The notes: generated by a model from the sequence alone, not told the origin. A stretch of 64,000 nt of DNA from Macrothele yani (GCA_039090855.1 CM077034.1:17307303-17371302); one strand, 5' to 3'. Positions 34,420-45,840 are shown, counted from the stretch's first letter. Made by a program: numbers and translations.

Positions 34420-34816
34420 GAGAGACACACACACAGAGAAAGAGAGAGAGACACACACACAGAGAGAAAGAGAGAGAGACACACACAGAGAAAGAGAGAG
34501 AGACACACACACAGAGAAAGAGAGAGAGACACACACACAGAGAGAAAGAGAGAGAGACACACACAGAGAAAGAGAGAGAGAGACACACACACAGAGAAAG
34601 AGAGAGAGACACACACACAGAGAGAAAGAGAGAGAGACACACACACAGAGAAAGAGAGAGAGACACACACACAGAGAAAGAGAGAGAGACACACACAGAG
34701 AATGAGAGAGAGACGCACAGAGAAAAGGAGACAGACAGACAGACAGGGAGAAAGAGTGAGACAAAGAGAGAAACAAATAGAGAGAGACAGACAGACCGAC
34801 AAAGAGAGGGAGAGAG
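33070..34816. repeat. Compound CA/GA minisatellite
   Basis: Blocks of (CA)3-6 alternate with GAGAAAGAGAGAGA in units of about 24-35 bp, with longer blocks recurring in the right half. It starts with a pure (GA)n at 33071-33104. All three minus-strand frames lack stops for 1.6-1.8 kb because the CT/GT strand has no stop codons, giving meaningless Cys/Val/Ser/Leu repeats of up to 603 residues. Confidence 0.95.
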
Positions 34817-35856
34817 TTTTATTATGATTCAAAAAATTATGATTTACGAAGAAATATAAAGGTAAACCTTGTGTAAAAATGGTTTCTGTTTCCCTCCAAA
34901 TTGCCTCTTTTCAGTCTAAATTTGTACTTCCTAACACAAGGACCGCTTGCATTGGTAAAGCACACAGATGAGATAGCGGGATATTTGATGTATGTGACAG
35001 TTTAATTCTGCCATTTAAGCCGCCATGTAATGCTTTTGACAAGCTATGACGATCCAGTGTCAGTAAAAAGGCATTGGGGAAAGAAAAGATCTCCTGATGA
35101 TTTTCCGATGACAAATTCCTTTTCCCCTCCTTTTTTTGTTTGTTAAGTATGCGTTCCTCCGTGAAGATGAAAATGTTATAAAATGATTTCAAGTGCGACA
35201 TGTATGAAGTGTTAATTGCCCTTATCCTAAGGAATGAGAAGCATGTGAGATATTTGCAGCGGAATTTTTCTGTGAATCTGGTGAAATATTCGCTCTGAGT
35301 GAAATCGGATAACAGTAATTACCCGCCACTGGAATTTTACAGTGGGGAACTTCAAGGGGACTGTTACAAGGAAAACTTTCCGCTGCAGTGATTCCCCCAG
35401 TTTGTTCCTTCCCCGCCCATCCTAAATTTCTCTTTTCAACCGCAAAACGACGTGAGTCATGGTGAAATTGCTACCCTACAATGGTTCATCTACAAGCCCC
35501 AAAAACAATTTTTAGCTATTCACTGGGTTTTGAGCTTATTCTGATTGATGATATCAGAATTAAGTCGTAGAAAGGAATAAATTATCTGTCTTACAGCATT
35601 GCATTGTTTTAATGCAGGGTAAAGAAAAAAATTCTGACATGATCCTGTTTTTTTTTTCTTTAATCTGAAGTAAGCCTACTAACGAATTTAATGGAAAACG
35701 ATAATAAATACACTGCTCGACAAAAAATGAGACGAAACCTACCACCTACAAATAGGCAGGGCCGACTGGACCATAGGAGCCCCGCAGTTCAGAAAATGAA
35801 AACAAAATAATATTTTCTAGAATTGTAAGAGATCATTTTATAGAATTCTAAAGGTA
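34817..35856. other. No gene recognised; possible solo transposon end
   Basis: A 96-codon minus frame (34911-35201) has no recognisable family. At 35710 a TA is followed by CACTGCTCGACAAAAAATGA, which looks like a Tc1-type terminus but has no partner repeat nearby. Confidence 0.4.
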
Positions 35857-37392
35857 CACTGCCGGACAATTGCTAAGGACGGATGACAATAGCAACCATA
35901 GCAACCATAAAATGGAAGGCAGGAAAATGTGGAAATTAGCATAAGTGCGGGATACAGTAAGACGTGTTGTGCGTATGCAAATTTTGGATTGCCGAACTTG
36001 TTCGTGACGTCATAGCGCTGATAAGAGATATAAAGGATTTGACGCGTATTGACCGTTGTTGTTCAAACGCAAAGTTGAAAGGGAAAGAATCAATTGACGA
36101 ACTTGCAATTTTCAGTATGTCTTCCCGACATCACCTAGATGATTTGACGCGTGGCCGTATTATTGGCAAGATTGAAGAAGGGCGAAAAATAACAGGAGTT
36201 GCCAGGGAGTTCGACGTCAGCCACAGTGTTGTTTCAAGGCTTTGGAAATCATTTCAAACAAATGGAGAGTGTAGCAAACGTCACGGGGGAGGTCGTGTTC
36301 GCAGTACGACACCTGCAGAAGATCGGTACATAGTGCTATCAACAAAAAGACACCGGCGCAGCACAGCTAGTGAGGTAACAAATCAGTTTATGGCTGCTAC
36401 TGGCAAGCGGATCTCCCGCAAAACTGTCGCCAGACGTTTGCATGAAGGAGGACTATACGCCCGCCGTCCTGTTGTGGGCATCCCATTGTCCAGACGTCAC
36501 CGTACCGCCCGTTTGCAATGGTGCCATCAACATCGCAATTGGACTGATAACGACTGGTCTGCTGTCCTCTTCTCAGATGAGAGTAGATACAGTCTATAGT
36601 CTGATTGTCGACGACAACTGATCTGGTGTGATAGTGGTACTGCATATTGTCCAGCAAACATACAGGAAAGGGACCGATATCCGACATGTAGTGTCATGGT
36701 ATGGGCTGGCATCATGATCAATGGCCGTACGTCCCTCTATGTGCTTCCAGCTGGGACTATGACTGGCGAACGATACATTAATGATGTTCTGCTACCTCAT
36801 GTTCGCATGTTCCGTGGTGCTGTCGGTGATAGATTCATTTTCATGGACGACAACGCAACATGTCATCGAACAGTTGCTGTCCAGGAGTGTCTTGAGAGCG
36901 AGGATATTCAACGCCTCGTATGGCCAGCACGTTCTCCAGATCTGAATCCCATTGAAAATGTGTGGGACGCTTTGGGGAGGAGTCTTGCTGGTCGCCAATG
37001 CCCTCCAATAAACAAGGACACCCTCATCCGTGCACTGACAGAGGAATGGGATAAATTACCCCAACAGCTGCTTGATAATGTTGTGCAAAGCATGACACGA
37101 CGTGTGGAATCTTGCATCGCCCTCCATGGTGGCCATATCCCGTATTGAAATCTTACGCCGGAACGCCTGCGGACGGTAATTGCATTTTTTTTTCACGTTT
37201 ACGTATTCTGCACAAAATGGCCTGTTTGTCCCTTGAACACGTTCCAAAGCCTTCTGGATTTCAGAGCACAATAAATTGTCTTTCTTGTAATGTCCTGACA
37301 TTCTGAGATTATTTTATTTCACTTGGCCACACTTACTTTTTTATGCGTTATATAGCCGTTTATGATCCGTCCTTAGCAATTGTTCAGCAGTG
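35857..37392 (+). mobile_element. Tc1-like transposon F, copy 1 (1536 bp)
   Basis: The ends CACTGCCGGACAATTGCTAA (35857) and the inverse of CACTGCTGAACAATTGCTAA (ending 37392) form terminal inverted repeats of about 28 bp inside TA (35855-35856 and 37393-37394). A second full-length copy in reverse orientation is at 61261-62804. Confidence 0.95.
36117..37148 (+). pseudogene. Tc1-like transposase F1, one in-frame stop
   Basis: ATG 36117 starts MSSRHHLDDLTRGRIIGKIE, a helix-turn-helix followed by SHSVVSRLWKSFQTNGECSK and the GGGRVRSTTP linker, then the second helix region. The catalytic core has VLFSDESRYSL (first Asp), FIFMDDNATCHRT (second Asp) and SPDLNPIENVWDALGRSL (Glu of DD34E), ending HGGHIPY and stop at 37146-37148. 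Total length is 343 codons, normal for the family. The only lesion I see is TAG at 36597-36599, and the homologous codon in copy F2 is Ser. An alternative upstream ATG at 35964 is in frame but precedes the conserved start. Confidence 0.95.
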
Positions 37393-37945
37393 TAGTATAT
37401 GAGCTCCGAAAACACAAGTTGACTTCAATGATAATGGAATATTTATATTTGAATTTAAGAATATTTCTACATGTACAGTATATATACATTAAAATGTTGA
37501 AACTTCATATAGGCTATATCCAGTGAGACATAAAGATCAGCATTGAAGCAACACATATTGCGTTCACCTTACACCGGCTTTAGTATCTCTGGCTTGCAAT
37601 CAATCATGCTTCTTTTCCGGTGTCCACTGTTGTACTACATCATTAAAGGTATTCCACGTTCAAAGTTCTACACAAACACGAACAACAGCACAGTTCTACA
37701 AGGAGGGGGTGACAAGTTAAAATAATTTTTGAGACCATTGTCAAGACTAGATTACGTTGACGCAGCCAGAGTTTTAGCAGTTGAAACATTTCGCTGTTGT
37801 ATCTCAAGCTATTATGAAGCATCAATATTAAAAGTCAACAACAAAGCCGGAGTAAAGTGAGCGCAAAATGTTTTGCTTCATTCCTGATTTTTATGTCTCA
37901 CTGGATACAGCCTATATGAGGTTTTAACATTTTAATGTATATATA

Positions 37946-38874
37946 CACACATAAAAATTGGAAAAGGAGTGAGACAAGGTGACACCATATCTCCGAAGCT
38001 GTTTAATGCCACATTGGAAAATGTCTTTCAATCACTGAACTGAGAAAACAAAGGGATAAAGATCAATGGAGATTATCTAACCCACCTTCGTTTTGCTGAT
38101 GACATAGTATTTTTTGCAGTTACCCCATCAGAGCTGCAGAGTATGATCCAGGAACTTGCTGACAAGAGTAAAGAAGTGGGATTGAAAATGAACTTTCAGA
38201 AGACAAAAGTGATGTTCAATGCTTTTACAAGAAATGAAGATTTATCGATTGATGGAGAAAAGCTGGAGATAACAGACACGTACCTTTTATCTTGGACAGC
38301 AGATATCAAGTGAGGGTCACATTGATGAAGAAATTAATCGGCGTACAAAACTTGCCTGGAGAGCTTTTGGAAGAAACAGCATAATTTTCAAGAGCAATAT
38401 GCCATTATGTCTTAAAAGAAAAGTGTTTGATCAATGCATCCTTCCAGTGCTTACGTATGGTGCAGAGACGTGGACCTTAACTAAAAGAGACATACAAAGG
38501 CTGCAGACAACTCAAAGCAGCATGGAGAGGTGCATGCTTGGTGTAACCAGGAGAGATAAGAAGAGGAACTCGTGGATCCGAAAAATGACAAGACATCGTG
38601 ATTAGAGGTAAATCCCTGAAATGGCAATGGGCTGGACATACTGCCAGAAGGACAGACCATCGATGGACAGCCGAAATTTTAGATTGGATTCCAAGGGACA
38701 GGAAAAAGACCAGAAGAAAACCACATGGGAGATGGGTGGATGAAAATCGAAAGTATGCAGGAGTGACATGGAGGAGACTGGCACAAGACAGACCGTTGTG
38801 GAGGAAACTTGGGGAGACCTTCGTCCAGCAGTGGATTGATAATGGTTAACAATGATGATGATGATACTGTACAT
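37946..38874 (+). pseudogene. RTE-clade LINE, 5'-truncated copy 3
   Basis: It starts at the HIKIGKGVRQGDTISPKLF region of RT and runs to the GAT-type tail (38851-38874). It contains FADDIVFFAVTP, a stop after QSLN, a frameshift near 38284 (an extra base in the TYVYLGQQ segment) and another near 38588. The C-terminal half (KRKVFDQCILPVLTYGAETW, RDKKRNSWIRKMT) is well preserved. It is inserted in the right arm of the inverted repeat, which continues on both sides. Confidence 0.9.
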
Positions 38875-38936
38875 GTAGAAATATTCTTAAATTCAAATAT
38901 AAGTATTCCATTATCATTGAAGTCAACTTGTCTTTT

Positions 38937-39168
38937 TTTTTTTTTTTTTTTTTTTTTATTTGATTGGAGGTTTAACGACCACCGTGAGCAACTCAATGGG
39001 CCATAAGCAATCACCCGTCCTTAATTTAGGGTCACTGGCTCCAGGGAAGGAAGAGAGCCAGTGCGTAAGACAAACACAACATCCATGCCTCACTGGGATT
39101 CGAACTCGGACCCCGTTCGGACGAATGATCTGAGGCCATCGCTTAGACCACTGTGCCACCGGGGCGGC
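38937..39168 (-). mobile_element. SINE-1 copy e (monomeric)
   Basis: A head (about 39085-39168), body and poly(A) tail (T on plus, 38937-38957) are flanked by CTTGTCTTTT at 38927-38936 and 39169-39178. It is slightly more diverged than other copies (for example ACTGGGATTCGAACTCGG in the B-box region). It is inserted in the right arm of the inverted repeat. Confidence 0.92.
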
Positions 39169-39195
39169 CTTGTCTTTTCAGAGCTCATATACTAC

Positions 39196-39940
39196 AGCAT
39201 GTGTAACAGTATTATACAGGACTTTGTCCTAATATACATTGCCTATCTCCCACGTAATTTGTTGTTCAAATATATGTATGTATAGACTGAACTTGTACTA
39301 AAATCTCTACTACATGTTCAACGATTTGTATGCGAACCAGATCCTTAAATTTAAATAAATAAAACGAACAATATCAAAGTTAATGTACTACTATATATGG
39401 AGGCCAATTGCTCAGTGAATTTAAAAAGAGTACTGGCAATTAAAAAAAAAAAAAATTCATACATGAGCGTGTATAAAAGTTAAGAAAAGTCACTGATGTT
39501 TCAGTTATTCGCACTTTGCATCAAAAATCAATCACTGACACATGTTCCAGGAAAAAAAAATACATATAAACGCATTTATTTAAGAAGGATTCTTATTATT
39601 CTCTATGTAAAAATATTCGCTACGCAGATTAGTTAAACTTATCTTTTTATCATTTTGTGTGAAAGCTTATATAAAAATCAAAATTCAACCTAAAAAAATT
39701 AAACATTTTGGCACTTTTTACTGTCTTCTCTTTCGGAACTTTCAATCCATTTTATAGACTTTATCTTAATCTCACAGCTATTTGTGATAATTAAAAGAGA
39801 GTTGCACCGTAAAAAAAAATCTTAACTTCACGAACCACTTTCGGTCCTTTATTTCGTGAATCAACGAAACGTAATTCTGATACAACCTTTTCCGTCAAAT
39901 GACAGAAAGAAACCTGAATGTCACGTATTTTTCTTACCAC
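39196..39940. other. AT-rich, no recognisable feature
   Basis: Low-GC sequence with A runs (for example near 39443 and 39549); no gene or shared repeat was seen. Confidence 0.5.
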
Positions 39941-41975
39941 GAGAAAATTCTGAATTTTCATAAAGCTTTCCGCAGTTTCTTTCTTATATTGACGGTAAAT
40001 TACCGTTTTGGAGATGGGTTAACGGAAAATTTTGGATTTTCATAAATATTTCTGCAGTTTCTTTCTTATATTGACGGTAAATTACGGTTTTAGAGATGTG
40101 TAAAGGAAAATTCTGAACTTTCAGAAACCTTTCAGCAGTTTCTTTCTTATATTGACGATAAGTTATCGTTTTAGAGATGTGTTAACGGAAAATTCTGAAT
40201 TTTCAGAAACCTTTTCGCAGTTTCTTTCTTATATTGACGATAAATTATCGTTTTAGAGATGTGTTAACGGACAATTCTGAGTTTTCAGAAACCTTTCCGC
40301 AGTTTCTTTCTTATATTGACGGTAAATTACCGTTTTAGAGATGTGTTAACGGACAATTCTGAATTTTCAGAAACCTTTTCGCAGTTTCTTTCTTATATTG
40401 ACGGTAAATTACCGTTTTAGAGATGTGTTAACGGAAAATTCTGAATTTTCAGAAACCTTTTCGCAGTTTCTTTCTTATATTGACGATAAATTACCGTTTT
40501 AGAGAAGTGTTAACGGACAATTCTGAGTTTTCAGAAATCTTTCCGCAGTTTCTTTCTTATATTGACGGTAAATTACCGTTTTAGAGATGTGTTAACGGAA
40601 AATTTTGAATTTACAGAAACCACCCTCCCGCAGTTTCTTTCTTAGATTGACGGTAAATTACCATTTTTGGAGATGTGATAACGGAAAATTTTGGATTTTC
40701 AGAAATCTTTCCGCAGTTTCTTTCTTAGATTGACGGTAAATTACCATTTTTGGAGATGTGTTAACCGAAAATTCTGAATTTTCATAAAGCTTTCTGCAGT
40801 TTCTTTCTTATATTGAAGGTGGATTACCGTTTTAGAGATGTGTTAACGGAAAATTCTGTATTTTCAAAAACCTTTCCGCAGTTTCTTTTTTACATTGAAG
40901 GTGGATTACCGTTTTAGAGATGTGTTAACGGAAAATTCTGAAATTTTCAGAAACTTTTCCGCACTTTCTTTTCTTATACAGACGGTAAATTACCGTTTTT
41001 CAGATGGGTTAGCGGAAAATTCTGAATTTTCAAAAACCTTTCCGCAGTTTCTTTCTTACATTGACGGTGGATTACCGTTTTAGAGATGTATTAACGGAAA
41101 ATTCTGAATTTTCAGAAACTTTTCCGCACTTTCTTTCTTATACAGACGGTAAATTACCGTTTTTCAGATGGGTTAGCGGAAAATTCTGAATTTTCAAAAA
41201 CCTTTCCGCAGTTTCTTTCTTACATTGACGGTGGATTACCGTTTTAGAGATGTATTAACGGAAAATTCTGAATTTTCAGAAACTTTTCCGCACTTTCTTT
41301 CTTATACAGACGGTAAATTACCGTTTTTCAGATGGGTTAGCGGAAAATTCTGAATTTTCAAAAACCTTTCCGCAGTTTCTTTCTTACATTGACGGTGGAT
41401 TACCGTTTTAGAGATGTATTAACGGAAAATTCTGAATTTTCAGAAACTTTTCCGCACTTTCTTTCTTATACAGACGGTAAATTACCGTTTTTCAGATGGG
41501 TTAGCGGAAAATTCTGAATTTTCAAAAACCTTTCAGCAGTTTCTTTCTTACATTGACGGTGGATTACCGTTTTAGAGATGTATTAACGGAAAATTCTGAA
41601 TTTTCAGAAACTTTTCCGCACTTTCTTTCTTATACAGACGGTAAATTACCGTTTTTCAGATGGGTTAGCGGAAAATTCTGAATTTTCAAAAACCTTTCCG
41701 CAGTTTCTTTCTTACATTGACGGTGGATTACCGTTTTAGAGATGTATTAACGGAAAATTCTGAATTTTCAGAAACTTTTCCGCAGTTTCTTTCTTATACA
41801 GACGGTAAATTACCGTTTTAGAGATGTGTTAGGGGAAAATTCTGAATTTTCAGAAACCTTTCCAGCACTTTGTTTCTTACATTGGCGGTGGATTACCGTT
41901 TAAGAGATGTGTCAACAGAAATTTCTCAATTTTCAGAAACCTTTCTGCAGTTCCTTTCGTATATTAAAGGAAAAA
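39941..41975. repeat. 82-bp satellite with 164-bp higher-order dimers
   Basis: About 25 monomers of 81-82 bp contain the dyad ACGGTAAATTACCGT, then GTTAACGGAAAATTCTGAAT (itself with an AAATTC/GAATTT dyad) and CCGCAGTTTCTTTCTTA. Left monomers (to about 40980) are irregular. From 40981 the landmark GACGGTAAATTACCGTTTT recurs exactly every 164 bp (40981, 41145, 41309, 41473, 41637, 41801), alternating with a GACGGTGGATTACC monomer, a dimeric higher-order repeat. No coding potential. Confidence 0.95.
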
Positions 41976-42108
41976 CTTCGTTTTCGCTTTTTCTGTATTC
42001 ATTTGAAGAAAACTTTCAGGAGAGATTTACAGGAATACTTGAAAGTTTTGTGACGTACCTGCCAGCAGGACGCACACGACATAAAGGCAGATAGGAATCA
42101 GAATAAAC

Positions 42109-42181
42109 GTCTGCGTAGCTCAGTTGGTAGAGCGACTTGTTCCGGAATAAGCGGACTCGGGTTCGAATCCCGGCGTAGACC
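42109..42181 (+). tRNA. tRNA-like sequence in the left LTR (Arg-CCG-like)
   Basis: It is 73 nt long. The acceptor arms GTCTGCG/CGTAGAC pair (one G-T), the D arm GCTC/GAGC with AGTTGGTA is complete, and the T arm TCGGG-TTCGAAT-CCCGG is complete. The A box TAGCTCAGTTGG and B box GGTTCGAATCC are canonical. The anticodon stem pairs poorly in the standard register; the loop would read TTCCGGA (anticodon CCG). It is probably a Pol III promoter or primer mimic and not a functional tRNA. Confidence 0.6.
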
Positions 42182-42530
42182 AAAAATGACGGAGAAATTA
42201 ACTTCGTTATAATGGCGCTCGAACTATCCGGATGACCCGGCCGTTCAAAATCTCGCATTGGTGTGATGTTATTTCCACACCGCGAGACAGGAAAAATCAG
42301 AGAATTACTTCTCCAGCGCTTCGAAAAATAAAAATGTGTGATGTTGCATTCCACACAGCAGATTGACTGGGAGTTCTCAAGTGCACGTTCTACAGTGGAT
42401 GGCTGCCTGCAACGATTCATGGTCACGGCTGACCTGTGGGCCATGCCCCCGGCCCTCTTTCGGGGGGAGATGTGACGTACCTGCCAGCAGGACGCACACG
42501 ACATAAAGGCAGATAGGAATCAGAAAAAAC

Positions 42531-42603
42531 GTCTGCGTAGCTCAGTTGGTAGAGCGACTTGTTCCGGAATAAGCGGCTTCGGGTTCGAATCCCGGCGTAG
42601 ACC
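42531..42603 (+). tRNA. tRNA-like sequence in the right LTR
   Basis: Same as the left-LTR copy except for two adjacent changes in the variable-loop region (GGCTTC where the left has GGACTC). Both Pol III boxes and the acceptor, D and T arms are unchanged between the two LTRs. Confidence 0.6.
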
Positions 42604-42633
42604 AAAAATGACGGAGAAATTTACTTCGTTATA

Positions 42634-42924
42634 GTTTGATTAACTGCTAAATTTTAATAGACTGTCGAATAATTTGTTTTTGAAGTTCTGTTGCCAGATC
42701 GGATACTGTAGATAGTATATCGCAGAGGTTCCCAATTTATGCGTCGCGACGCCCCAATCTGTCACCGTTCTTGGTCCTGGGCGTCACGACATAAGGAAAA
42801 ACTAAAACCTATAATTTATTGTGAAACGCAACACTCAAATTTTCAATACATGTATGTATTTTACAGAATGAATTGCAAGAAAGAATGTTAAAGAAAAAAG
42901 CAAATACATTTTTTTTTTTTTTTT
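42634..42924. other. Possible hAT-type left end
   Basis: At 42723 CAGAGGTTCCCAATTTATGC followed by GTCGCGACGCCCC resembles the ends of Charlie-type hAT elements. No convincing 8-bp target duplication or matching right end was found. A T run lies at 42911-42926. Confidence 0.3.
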
Positions 42925-43113
42925 TTGGGGGTGTGTGAAAGTGCTTTCAAAAGGAAGCTATTTTTGTGGAAGGACAATACGAAATCAGGTGATTTTGAAT
43001 GTTTTCTTAAGTTACACAAGTGTATACAAGAAAACGAGATGCTATTAAATGCGAAATTGAAATCTGTGATTTTGGAGCATTTATCTCAACTCAACGTTCA
43101 ATTTGACAAATGA
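42925..43113 (+). pseudogene. hAT/ZBED-like (SCAND3/ZBED5 type) gene, middle fragment
   Basis: The frame contains AFKRKLFLWKDNTKSGDFEC, then FLKLHKCIQ and ILEHLSQLNVQFDK. These match by eye the K-L-LW ... F--L ... I--HL--L---F pattern of the region upstream of the dimerisation domain in hAT-derived ZBED5/SCAND3/FAM200-like proteins. It ends at TGA 43111-43113, where the family would continue with a YFPDL-like segment. The C-terminal part of the same type lies at 46229 and beyond, so the two probably belonged to one gene. The N-terminal zinc finger was not found. Confidence 0.6.
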
Positions 43114-43863
43114 GGAGCGTGCAAGCAAAAGCAAACGTGTCACAAAAATGTGAATTATCAAGTAAGCGTTGGATATGATAAAGGATGATGGTCTGATTCC
43201 GTTTCTGTATCATAACCCGACCCAAACCAAACAGCTCTTACCTCATTTTATAGGCAAAAAATGCGCGATTCAAGTAAAAACGAACATGTCTCTCAGATGC
43301 AGGCTCAAGCAAAATCAAACATGTCGAGTGAACCAATCAGAGCTCCAAAATTCGGTCACGTGACGAAGCCGATAAGAGTGACGCAGTGGCATTCACGTTT
43401 TCAAACGTGGTGATTATTTTCGTGCGTTTGTCATAGTTTTAGAGATATGGAAGACGGAGATGGTTTAGTAATGGTGAAGGAAGGTTCAAAAGGACAAAGG
43501 AAAAGAACCAAAAGAGAAAGTGTGAAAGAAAAAGTGCTATGGTGCACCAGATGGTTCCAAAGTTTTCATGGGTTGCAAACATCAGAACACTCGGTTCTTG
43601 TGCTATAAAATTCGTCCATATGATGCATTATTCGTCCATGTGAACATCAGAAACAATGTGACTGCCTGGAGGACGACTATGGTCTACATATTTGATTTTT
43701 ATTATTGCACTTGTTTTTTAATTTTCATAAAAATCCGTTCTTCTCAGTCAAGCATATTTTTATACCACCTATTATTATTTTTGTTAATTTGTAATAAATT
43801 GAGCAAAATAAAGATATACCAACATGTGACAGCAACTTTGGTAAATTATGAACAAAATTATAA
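43114..43863. other. No recognisable gene
   Basis: It contains two short stretches of the type CAAGCAAAATCAAACATGTC (about 43300-43322), similar to one at 45965-46060, so this may be the end of the same insertion that separates the hAT-like fragments. Open frames up to 102 codons have no recognised family. Confidence 0.4.
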
Positions 43864-45840
43864 ACAAGAAAGATGACACCGAATTTTCGGGTGTAATAAG
43901 CACGTCTTTTGAATCCGTTCTGACGCAAATTAAATTTATCAAAGCTATTCAAAGTCAATGGAACCGGTATGGAAAACAATAGCATCTGACGGAAGAAAGA
44001 AGTTTTTCAATCGGGTCTTTAATCCCTCAGAAATTGCTGTAAAAGGAATCTTGAGCTTACGAACTCTTAGAAACAGAGATATCGACAAAAATAAGATGTG
44101 ACTTTACGTCCCCTGGTGGGAAAACCATGCATTATTTTAGGAAGAAAGTATTCTCAAAAGGTTTATCCCTATAAGCGGTATCGGTCTAAGAAAAAAAAAT
44201 TAGTCGAGTTTTCAGGAGCCCAGATTTTGCTACAAATACTTCAGAAGCAGAAATGAACACTTATGACCACTGGTGGCCAAACCATTCTTTACCAAACATT
44301 TGAAATTATGTGAAAAATATTTTCCATCAGGTGTTGTATGCGATAGAGGAAGAATTTTTCAAATCGGAGCTTTAGGAGCAGAAATAACGCAGAAAACGCA
44401 ATTTACCTTTGTGCCCCCTAGCGGAAAGTCTATGATTTACTTGAAAATTTTGAATTTATAGGAAACACATTTCGCATCGGAAACACTATTTAACAAAGAA
44501 GGAATTTTTCAAATCGGACTCTTAGAAGTAGACATATTGACAAAAATAAGATACACGTCTACGCCCCCTGGCGTGGAAACCATGCATTATTTCAGGAAGA
44601 AAAAATTTCCTAGAAGTTTTGTCGACATGACTAGTATCGGTCAACAAACGACTTTATTTTCGTTCGAGATTTTAGAAGCTCATATTTTGCTGCAAATACA
44701 ACAGAAGCGGAAATTAATAATTACGCCACCTGGTGGCCAAACCATTTTTTACAAAAATTTGAAATTATGTGCAAACGATTTCCCATCAGGAGCTGTATAC
44801 GGTGCAGAAAGATTTTTTCAAATCGGAGATTTAGAAGCAGAGATATAAAGGGAAGCGTAATTTACCGCAACGCCCTCTAGTAAAAAGTCTATGAATTACT
44901 TGAAAATTTTGGAATTATATGAAACACGTGTCACACTGAAAACACTATCCAACAAAGAAGGATTTTTTCAAATCGGAGATTTAGAAGCAGAGATATAAAG
45001 GGAAGCGTAATTTACCGCAACGCCCTCTAGTGGAAAGTCTATGAATTACTTGAAAATTTTGGAATTAAATGAAACACGTGTCACACGGAAAACACTATCC
45101 AACAAAGAAGGATTTTTTTCAAATCGGACTGTTAGAAGTAGAGATATTGACAAAAATAAGATATATATCTACGCCCCCTGGCGGAAAAAATGTGAAATAT
45201 TTTAAAAAGAAAATATTCCGAAGAGGTTTACCTATGTCAGTGGCATCAGTCCACGAAATAATTTTTTCAATCGATATTTTAGTAGCTCAGATTTTATGGC
45301 AAATACATCAGAAGCAAAAATTAACACTTACGCCCCCGGTGGCCAAAGTATTCTTTACCAAAAATTAGAAATTATATATAAAAGATTTTCCATCAGGAGA
45401 TGTATCCGCTAAAGAAAAAATCTTAAATCGGAGTTTTAGAAGAAGAGATATTGGGGAAAATGTAATTTACTTTTACGCCTCCTAGCGGAAAATCTATGCG
45501 TAATTTGAAAAAGTAACTATATCTAAAATACTCTTCGACATAAATGGAATCGAAAGATATAAATTTTTTTTCAATCGGATGTTTAGAAGCAAATATGTGG
45601 AATAAAACGTATTTTTGAATTCGACATCATCTGCATTTACGCCCTCTAGCGGCGAAATTGTGCATCGTAAAAAAAAACGAAATAAAGGATCATCATTCGC
45701 ATATTTCAAGCTTCCCAATGCAAAAAGAATTTTTCAAATCGGACTGATAGTTGCAGAGATATCGTGGGTACAGACGGACGGACAAACCGATAACAGAAGC
45801 GCGATCTTTTTTTACAAAAGACGTGCTAAAAAAGGAACAT
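43864..45840. repeat. Modular dispersed repeat, copy B (unexpanded)
   Basis: The first 232 bp correspond to one unit of the 273-bp array at 1-4350. What follows matches 4351-6190 module by module and ends with the GACGGACGGACAAACC segment at 45770-45790 and CGTGCTAAAAA at 45825. It lacks the SINE found in copy A. The modules at 44950-45060 and 44815-44930 are near-identical, showing a recent internal duplication. No protein is encoded. Confidence 0.85.

Larger units (their letters stand above)
37393..39195. repeat. Large inverted repeat with nested RTE and SINE
   Basis: The left arm (about 37393-37620) matches in inverse the right arm, which is split into about 37815-37945, 38875-38936 and 39179-39195 by an RTE copy and a SINE. 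The outer about 110 bp per arm are close to 90 percent identical; similarity falls towards the centre (37620-37815). Neither arm codes for anything recognised. It may be a fold-back element; it starts directly at the TA flank of Tc1 F1. Confidence 0.8.
42049..42633 (+). mobile_element. Miniature LTR retrotransposon (TRIM) with tRNA-like LTRs
   Basis: Two direct repeats of 163 bp (42049-42211 and 42471-42633) differ at about four positions and flank 259 bp of non-coding DNA. The repeat starts TGTGACG. One base after the left repeat comes TGGCGCTCGAAC (42213), placed like a primer-binding site, and directly before the right repeat lies a purine tract GGGGGGAGA (42462-42470). The flanks carry a 4-5 bp duplication (GTTT or AGTTT at 42044-42048 and 42633-42637). 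No coding sequence is present, so movement would need proteins supplied in trans. Each LTR contains a tRNA-like sequence. An alternative is a tandemly duplicated tRNA-SINE, but the purine tract and TGG site argue against that. Confidence 0.75.

Noticed and set aside
33021..34832. Three overlapping minus-strand open frames of 540-603 codons
   Set aside because: They translate a CA/GA minisatellite; the CT/GT strand contains no stop codons, so all three frames are open. The products are simple Ser/Leu/Cys/Val repeats.
34911..35201. 96-codon minus-strand frame as a host exon
   Set aside because: No recognisable family, no splice-site pattern I could defend and no neighbouring exon.
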